Below are positions 57,417-64,000 of a stretch of 64,000 bases of DNA, one piece after another. How positions within the stretch are numbered: position 1 is the stretch's first letter; every line of letters starts with the position of its first letter. Where the stretch lies: contig CM023538.1 of NCBI GenBank assembly GCA_013350335.1, positions 61,865,080-61,929,079 of the forward strand, given 5' to 3'. The notes beneath the pieces were generated by a model, which worked only from the letters and a program-made list of their open reading frames with translations, searched no databases and had not been told where the DNA came from. A program made the position numbers and the translations under genes. This DNA comes from Chimonanthus salicifolius. Lineage: Eukaryota; Streptophyta; Magnoliopsida; Laurales; Calycanthaceae.

Positions 57417-58258
57417 TGTTGGGATCGGTGGCTCAACTTCCACCTATATTTTCTCCTTAAAAGGAGGAGTGGTTGGCATGTGGAATATCTCAAGGATATG
57501 CTTGACGTGTGAAGATCTATGGAGATCTACAAGGAATGGAATTGCCACAAGGGATACTGACTGTATTGTTGTAGACAACCGAGACTTCTATCTGGAATAG
57601 GAAACTACCTGTTACGGTGTCTCTGTATATCTATATATACAGAAGAATATGAGGATGAAGGTGTGTGCCTTTGTTGGCCACCATGAAAGAAGTCTCAGCA
57701 TGAGATAGAAGGATGTTGGACGTAGATCTAACAATGCCTGGAGGACAACTCGATGGCCGGAGAGGGGCGTAAGCAACAGTGCAATACCGCTGCAGATCTG
57801 GGTTGTCAGATCTGTGAGTGGCAGCCAACAGAAGTGCGGCTGGAGAAAGGAAACCCCATCGCCAGAGCAGAAGTGTAGATCTGTGTGTGTGAGACACACC
57901 ATTATCGAAGACGCTCGCATTTGAGAAGCATGTTGGGATTGCTCGTAGGACACAGGAAGCATAGAGGGAGGAACAAAGAAGTTGGGTTCACTATTCTGAG
58001 TATGAGAGAGATTCACATCAACTGAGAGGTGATGTCGATGTGTCTTATACAGGGGTGTACAAGGGGCTCGGGGCTTCGAGTTTGGGCTCTTGACTCAAGG
58101 GAGTCATTATTATTGTACATGTATATTCTTTCTCATTTAGTGAATATTTTGTCGTTCCGTGGACGTAGGCTAGGTGGGCCGAACCACGTTAAAATATTGT
58201 ATCGTGCTATGTGTTTATTTCCGTTCGATTTTTCTTGTTTCCGCTCGTAACGCTAACA
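57417..58258 (+). mobile_element. Solo LTR, Copia type
   Basis: 842 bp from tgttgggatcggtgg to cgtaacgctaaca. Perfect 5-bp target duplication taaac at 57412-57416 and 58259-58263; the empty site is in the gene 3 unit near 42535. A TATA box ctatatatac lies at 57631-57640. The right part (ccgtggacgtaggctaggtg, ccgaaccacgttaaaat) is typical of the R/U5 end of Copia LTRs in plus orientation. Short frames inside are incidental. Confidence 0.9.
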
Positions 58259-58740
58259 TAAACGAGTGCTCAGATATTTATTATCTTTCCGAGGTGTACG
58301 GATGCAAATGGGTCTGTGGGCAAGATTTCAATATCAGATTTTTAAACTCAAGATCTATATTTACATTCACTTTTTTTAAATTAAGATTTAAATATTTTCT
58401 ATAAAATTAAATGCTAGCGATCCTTTCATGGGTATTTTGGATATACAGACACAGGTTTTACCATGATGTCCAATTTACCTTTAACTTGTCTTACCGAAGA
58501 AAAAAGAATGTCAGAAATTTCTAAACAGTGCAAATCGGCTCTCCAAATTCATAAATAATGCAAATCGCCTCTCCAAAATTCATGAACATTGCAATCGGCT
58601 CGCCGAAATTGTAAATTAGCTCACCAAAATTCATGAACAGTGCAAATCGATTTGCCGAAATTCATATGAATAGTAAAAATCAGTCCATCGAAATTTTACT
58701 ATTCATGCGAAGGGTAAAATTATGAATACACTAAAATTTG

Positions 58741-59368
58741 TGTCGCTAAACACAAAATATCTGTGAGAAGATCGTTGTCTAAAATTAAACTTTTAATATA
58801 AAAACACACATTAATACCTATACTAAAAATGCAAAAGCAAGCCAAGCAATGTGAAGAAACTGAGCTGATTAAAGACGGTAGGAAACTAAGTCAACTTAGG
58901 TGGCTAAGATTCTATTCTCGGCTTCACTGTTTGTGGATCAATCCATTCTAATTCGAAAGGCATATTCAATTGAATTAATGAAGTGTTGGATAAGTGAGAA
59001 AAATACTATTGTAAAGTTTGGGTTGGATAAGTGAGAAAAATACTATTGTAAAGTTTGGGTGAGGAGTAAATTTTAGGTATCATAATTAAGTGGAGTAATT
59101 CAAGATAAATGAACTCAACTAGAAAGACTTCATTAGAGGAAGTGAAAGTAAAAAAATTGGGAGCAAAATCTCCAATTTGGAGAATAAGGACAAATAAGAT
59201 TCTTTAATTTAGTTTTTTTTTTTTAAAAAAAATTCACTTAGGTGTCAGCCACTCAAATGGTGATAGTTGTGTAGAGAAATGTAAATAGTGCTTTATAGAC
59301 CTAGCAAATGGCTTGAGATGATTACAAGAGTCAAGTTTAGATTGGGTCTTATCTAGTTCAGGTTCAAT
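58741..59368. other. Intergenic spacer
   Basis: AT-rich. Contains a direct duplication of about 38 bp (gttggataagtgagaaaaat ... gtaaagtttggg) at about 58985-59060. No gene. Confidence 0.5.
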
Positions 59369-59479
59369 TTGGGTATAAATCTCGACCGAAACACATTGAG
59401 ATTTTAAAAAAAAAATAGGAGAGAGAGATATCGGCCGAGATTGGCCGATATCTCGGTAAACCCGAATTTTTTATCCCTG
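59369..59479. mobile_element. Short hAT-type MITE (TCGGCC family)
   Basis: ttgggtataaatctcgaccg to ttttttatccctg, with atatcggccgagattggcc inside. Flanks ggttcaat (59361-59368) and ggttcaag (59480-59487) match at 7 of 8 bases. Confidence 0.7.
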
Positions 59480-61600
59480 GGTTCAAGTCCCATTCAAGTC
59501 TTATTAAACTAGTTAAGTTTGTTTGGATCTATTTTAGATTCAGTTCAGATTTTTCTATTTTCCTGATGAAGGAATGTTTTTTAGTAAGACACATATCAAG
59601 ATTACCTTTTAAATAGTGTAAACCTCACGTAATTGCAACGGTTGCATATAGACATGGCAATAATAGAATTAATCGGCTGCTCATTTATTTTTGAGTTTGG
59701 GTTGAGTCTATTCATTAATAAATGGCTTCGAGTTAAGTCGGGTCATCTATTAAATGAATCAAGTCATTTATCAAAATTGAACAATTTAAGTTAACTGAGA
59801 AAATTGAATCTGATTAGATTTTGTTAGACAAACTGCTTCCTATACTTAAATGAAAGTGTCCAAATTATATCTTTAAATTAATGGAAAAAGATGTTAGGCT
59901 TACATTATGTGGCATATGTATTTTGATTGGCTAGCTATAGTTTTTGAAAACATTGTAGCCCTTGGTATAAAATATAAGGACAAGCCAGACTTGTGTTCGA
60001 GAATTTAATTATGTGCAGGCCCAAACAAATACAAAGGCCCAGAAATAAAGCTCAAGAACCAGCCCAAGGTAGGTCCATCATGGTTGCTTTTGTGATTCTT
60101 TGTCCCGTAAGCAGATCCGGAGACTGTCGTGTTTTATTTATGAAGCCCAAGCACAACGAGAGTCTGGAGTTTGGACTCTTTGTGGGCCCATTACCCGTGA
60201 AAATGATTCCAAGAAGAATAAGATTCAGACAGTTATTCGCACTGAAAACGGGCCTAGCAATTTATATGTAATTCAGCCTGAAATGTGCATTATAGATGGT
60301 CACTCGTACTTTTTGAAGATTCAATTTTAGAGATTGTTTGCTTTTTTTTAGGAAAATAATTCAGTGAAAAAAATTAGGGTTCTATTCATATTATTCAATA
60401 AGTGCTATGAAATCCGGTCTTTTGTTGAATGGTGAAAACCTAATGTGTTAGTCGTTTTTTGTCAAAATCTTTATTTTCATTAAAATAAATGAAGATTGCC
60501 TTAAAAGAAAGGAAAAAGCACTTTATTATCCTCAATAAATTTCCCTATCTTCTATAGGAAATGGATTCTTTAAAAGGAGAGGAAATGTCACATTTCTTGT
60601 GATCTTGGCAAAGAAGTCTTCTTCCATAGAAGAAGAAGGGTCTCATTTTCTATATTCATTATTTTTCATAGTTGGAAAATGACAAACAACTATGTAGTCA
60701 TGGATCCTACAAAATGGGGAGACCTGACAACGGGTCGGGTCGGGTTGGTTCAGTTTGGGTCAGGTGTTATTGGGATTCGAGTCAACAAGCCTCGACCCAT
60801 TATTTGTTTATTAAACAAGTTAATAAGTTCGGGTCTATTTCGTATTTTCAGAATCTGTGCTTGATCCTAAGATCAACAGTAGTCATCGTTTTGAGTAATG
60901 AATCAGGCTTTTAGGCTTAAACATAGACAGGACCCAATTTCTGAGTCAATGTGATATGGGCCTTAAAATCATGTGCATCGAGCACAACCAGTATTATATG
61001 AGTCTTTTATTTTTAGGGTGAATTTGGGCTCCTTCCCAAGCCCAATCATCATTGCCTATTTCTTTATATAGATTTGTTTGCTAATTGCTACTACGTGATT
61101 AATAAGTCCAGACGAAGAAGACAAGATAGAAACAAAACTGATGCACTGAAGCCTGAGCCTGAGAATCAGGTTAAATTTGGGGCTACACCCTTTTAGGGTT
61201 GTACCCACTTAGGGCAGGACCTCTTATAGAGTCATGATCCCTTCGGGCCTCACCCCACTTCGGAGTCAAGTCATGTCTTTGACATGGTTTTTTAACAGAT
61301 TTTTTGAAAAGGAATGCCTGATTTACAAGGGAAATTTATTCCGATTTATTGAAAAAAGGAATGCATGATTTACAAGGGAGATTGTCGGATTTTCGCCAGA
61401 ATTCTTCTCTCATGAAACTTGTATCTAGAAATTTCCTATCTTCTCGTAAGTTGTGTCACCGTTATGAATTTGGTTGATGGATTGGGAAAAAAATCCCCAT
61501 AGTTTTTCGCTTACTTTATGTTTTTCACGTGCCTGTAGGTCGGAATGTGACAGCTAGCGCTTTAGATAGAGTGACCCATGTCCTCTATTATTTCCCCATT
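59480..61600. other. Intergenic, origin unclear
   Basis: Mixed unique sequence. Contains gggtcgggtcgggtt words near 60737, a roughly 40-bp near-duplication (gatttacaagggaaatttat against gatttacaagggagattgtc) around 61320-61385, and plus-strand frames at 59993-60330 and 60672-60914 without recognisable domains. Composition near 61150-61270 is more balanced and may be a decayed retroelement. No gene called. Confidence 0.4.
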
Positions 61601-61685
61601 CACAACCAACTTGTGACTTGTTCACTACCCCAACCATCCCCCAATGTGAGACTCGTTTGCTGCCCCAACAATCTCCCTTGTCGAT
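61601..61685 (-). mobile_element. TRIM LTR fragment
   Basis: atgtgagactcgtttgctgc then ccccaacaatctccc matches the LTR end plus purine-tract junction of the TRIM at 15053-15381 (atgtgggactcgtttatacc, cccaacaatctccc). The left boundary is uncertain and the second LTR was not found. Confidence 0.45.
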
Positions 61686-62018
61686 CGAGATTGTCATGTC
61701 CCGACCTTTGGGAAACGTGACCACAATTTTTTTTTTTTTTGGGTTGAAAAATGCTCTCTTTGCAAGCCAATCCCACTCCCATGTGGGAATTGGGCCAAGA
61801 GAAGGGAGGTTCTCTCCATTTAAGGCCATATGAAAGCCCAAGGATCCTACCAAAAATCCAGTCTCCCCTAAAAATGGGACATACGACGACATTCCCACAT
61901 GTCAAATATTCATCATTCCATTTACATCACATCTATTACTATTTCATTCTAAGTTTCTACGTTCATCCACTCATTCATCAAATCCCAATTACTGTTTATA
62001 TACAGTCCACATACCAAC
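61686..62018. other. Spacer before the SINE
   Basis: Contains cccatgtgggaattgggcc, reminiscent of LTR sequence near 17090, and a T run. Open frames on both strands at 61554-61905 overlap each other and have no recognised motif. Confidence 0.35.
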
Positions 62019-62031
62019 CATTGGGGTTCAT

Positions 62032-62204
62032 TTTTTTTTTTTTTTTGATTTACGTGTGGAAAACTCAGATACAGTCCGACTAAAACTTCCACGGGTGAGC
62101 TCACTACCCCTATGACATACCAAAATTAGGCCATGAGGGCTCGAACCGGTAACTTCCTTCTTCTTGAGACGAGAGACAACCAGTTAAACTACACTCATAT
62201 GAGT
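62032..62204 (-). mobile_element. Full-length SINE with target duplication
   Basis: T run, gatttacgtgtggaaaactc, cacgggtgagctcactaccc, gacataccaaaattaggcca, B-box complement ggctcgaacc, A-box complement agttaaactacactcatatg. Flanked by 13-bp direct repeats cattggggttcat (62019-62031) and cattagggttcat (62205-62217), one mismatch. This fixes the family as about 170 bp with an A-rich 3' end. Confidence 0.85.
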
Positions 62205-62217
62205 CATTAGGGTTCAT

Positions 62218-62500
62218 ATTTACATAAGATTTGACTCAAATCCACAAAACATTAGTCTCATACTTGAATTTACTTTCGACATTCACCCAAAATACAAAGA
62301 AATAAAACACCTAACTATGCATCCTCAAAATCAAAACATGCAACATGGAAATTATAATGCAACATGCCAACATGTAAAGCTTATACCTGCCCAGATTGTG
62401 TGGGCTTTTTTGTTTGTTTTGTGTTGATGGGCCTCCATCTATTTTTTTATTTGAGGCCTGTTTTTTTTTATCACCCTCTTGGGTTGTCTCTTGCTTGATG
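62218..62500. other. Spacer
   Basis: AT-rich, contains the direct words atgcaacatgg and atgcaacatgc. No gene. Confidence 0.4.
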
Positions 62501-62672
62501 CAGAGGTAAAAAAATCGGCCGATATATCTCTTTTCTATTTTTTTTTTTTTTTAAAATTCAGTTTGTATTGGCTGATATCGGCAAGATCTTTGCCATATCG
62601 GCCGATACTCGCTAGTTGGACTTGGTGCTCAAAAATCTTAGATATATGTATCGGCCGAGATTTATACCCCTG
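62501..62672. mobile_element. MITE (TCGGCC family)
   Basis: 172 bp, ends cagaggtaaaaaaatcggcc and, reversed, caggggtataaatctcggcc, the clearest terminal inverted repeats of the family. Interior has tgatatcggcaag and atcggccgatactcgc. No convincing target duplication. Confidence 0.75.
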
Positions 62673-63799
62673 TCTAACCCAGACTCTAAGATTACTTGTA
62701 CATAATTTTGGGTTCCCTCTTCTAAATAAAATACTAACTATCATTAAAAAAAAAATTATAATGCACGCAACCAATTATGACATTTACCAAAGATGTTAAG
62801 TCATATCTAAGATTGTACATCGAGAGACGCATACTAAGATGCTACCAAATTTCATTTGGCACTTCGAAAGAGTCGGAGAAACAAAATAATTTACCATGAA
62901 AAACACAGGACCCCACTGATGGTTAAACATGTACTTTTTGAAGTACTTTTAAGTACTTTTTTGCTTTTGTCAATTTAATAACATTTTGCATGCGTAATAT
63001 GACTAAATTGATTATGAAATCACATGCAAAGCCCGTGTCTCGATTGAGTTGACTAAATAAGTATTTTTGTCTGTTAATTTTTTTATTTAATTATTAATTT
63101 TTAATACATGTAAAAAAATAAAAGAAAGATTTTTAAAAATGATCTAATATTTTACCTCAATTTAAAGATTCTTTTTCTTTTATATGTTTTGAAATAGACT
63201 TTAAATCTCTTTTTTTCTTTATTTTAAGTTATTGAGAAGCCTTTCTTATCTTTATTCATTATATCTCACATAAATTTGAATTTAGTACTTTTAAAATGAA
63301 AGTTCAAACACAGTAAGACCACTCTCAATATTAGTCAAGTGAACTAAGAGGCCTCAATATCTTAGTCTTGTTAAAAGATAATGAGAATATTTAAAATAAC
63401 AAAAAAAAATTAGTTGTATATTTTATAAAAAGGTTTAAATAGACTTTTCTACTAAGCTTCATGATTTGAATAGTGAGTGCGTAAACTTTTATCCATCCAA
63501 TCATCTTATTTTTTGATCTTAAAACATTCATTAATTAATAATTCATTTGCATGAAAGCTTTAAATGTAATTATTTTTTCATTTTAGAGGTTGATATGACT
63601 ATCCATGTGCATCAAATATTTTCCTATTAAACATTAAATATTTATTTAAATGAGAAGATTCAGTAGCCCATACAATATACTCACAGGTGCAGGAGATATG
63701 AGACAACTCTAAAGAGGTGCTAAGACAAGGATAAGGTTAGAGATCAACTCAAATGACTCAAATTTGAGTTAACTCAATTCCACAAATGACTCATCTGAG
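62673..63799. other. Intergenic, downstream of DUF247 gene 5
   Basis: Very AT-rich unique sequence. The motif gtacttttaagtactttttg near 62946 is a short palindromic run. No gene or recognised repeat. Confidence 0.4.
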
Positions 63800-64000
63800 T
63801 TATACCTTTGCATAGCTGAGGATTTGAAATGAAACAGTGAATACAAGAGACAAAACAGCAACAAGTATTGAAAGGAATTGTGTTGGATTCTTGGTGTAAT
63901 TGTGTATGATGCTTCCTATGAACCGGTGATTGGTGATACATTCGTAATAGTCGTCGATTTCTTCAAAAATCTTGTGAAAACGTTCATCATCGATGATAAG
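63800..64000 (-). CDS. DUF247 protein, gene 5, C-terminal part only
   Basis: The minus-strand frame entering from the window edge reads LIIDDERFHKIFEEIDDYYE, then CITNHRFIGSIIHNYTKNP, a hydrophobic stretch TQFLSILVAVLSLVFTVSFQ and ILSYAKV, stopping at TAA 63800-63802 (66 residues seen). It aligns with the end of gene 3 (LIVDNVGFLDTFKQINEHYE ... NYVKNPLAVISVFVGILSVL), so it is the C-terminus and anchor of another family member. It is clearly diverged from genes 3 and 4. The rest lies beyond the window. Confidence 0.9.
   Translation of the reverse strand, partial: LIIDDERFHKIFEEIDDYYECITNHRFIGSIIHNYTKNPTQFLSILVAVLSLVFTVSFQILSYAKV

Larger units (their letters stand above)
55260..58740. repeat. 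Duplicated unit around DUF247 gene 4
   Basis: Counterpart of 40420-43380. Contains the gene, the upstream flank interrupted by an LTR, and the minisatellite (58525-58720). It ends near aagggtaaaattatg, where similarity to 43363 stops. Confidence 0.85.

Noticed and set aside
57612..58016. 134-residue minus-strand frame
   Set aside because: Within the Copia solo LTR and antisense to it; no domain.

Overview
This is a plant nuclear genome window. It is AT-rich and gene-poor, dominated by short nonautonomous transposons, and its intact genes belong to one plant-specific family, DUF247 (PF03140). Nothing bacterial, organellar or viral was seen, and there is no CRISPR array and no canonical tRNA or rRNA gene. 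The family, the tRNA-derived SINEs, the TRIM retroelements primed by initiator-Met tRNA and the Copia-type LTR fit an angiosperm. The sequence alone does not let me name the species.

Genes: four complete single-exon DUF247 genes and the 3' end of a fifth. They are at 7230-8846 (+), 35148-36566 (-), 40974-42380 (-), 55804-57231 (-) and 63800-64000 (-, cut by the window edge). All four complete genes have a GA-rich leader and a C-terminal hydrophobic anchor. The third and fourth are recent duplicates. A decayed C-terminal fragment of an FLX-like (FLC EXPRESSOR-like) gene lies at 4810-5249.

Layout: the rest is a mosaic of two ancestral blocks. Block alpha occurs at 1-4809 (copy A), about 13190-22059 (copy B) and 45354-49943 (copy C), with a fragment at 9480-9790. 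Block beta occurs at 9820-12640, 22060-28545, 28546-33665, 43800-45353 and 49944-54345. The copies at 22553-28545 and 28546-33665 form a direct tandem duplication. The unit around the third DUF247 gene (about 40420-43380) is repeated around the fourth (about 55260-58740).

Mobile elements inserted before and after these duplications and give a relative chronology. They include three TRIM-type elements or remnants with TGGTATCA-type primer sites, a 3.2-kb solo LTR (18041-21275), a Copia solo LTR (57417-58258) 186 bp upstream of the fourth gene, a truncated LINE (42621-42935), at least eight tRNA-derived SINE copies or fragments, several hAT-type MITEs with 8-bp target duplications, a foldback family with about 340-bp arms, and MULE-like and Harbinger-like elements. 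Many ends were fixed by comparing filled and empty sites among the duplicated blocks.

Working together: the window reads as one DUF247 cluster expanding by segmental duplication and unequal exchange in a repeat-rich region. Some grass DUF247 genes act in self-incompatibility, but nothing here shows the function of these copies. I found no convincing new molecular system. The strongest points for follow-up are the apparent gene conversion between the two youngest DUF247 genes and the different retroelements in their promoters.
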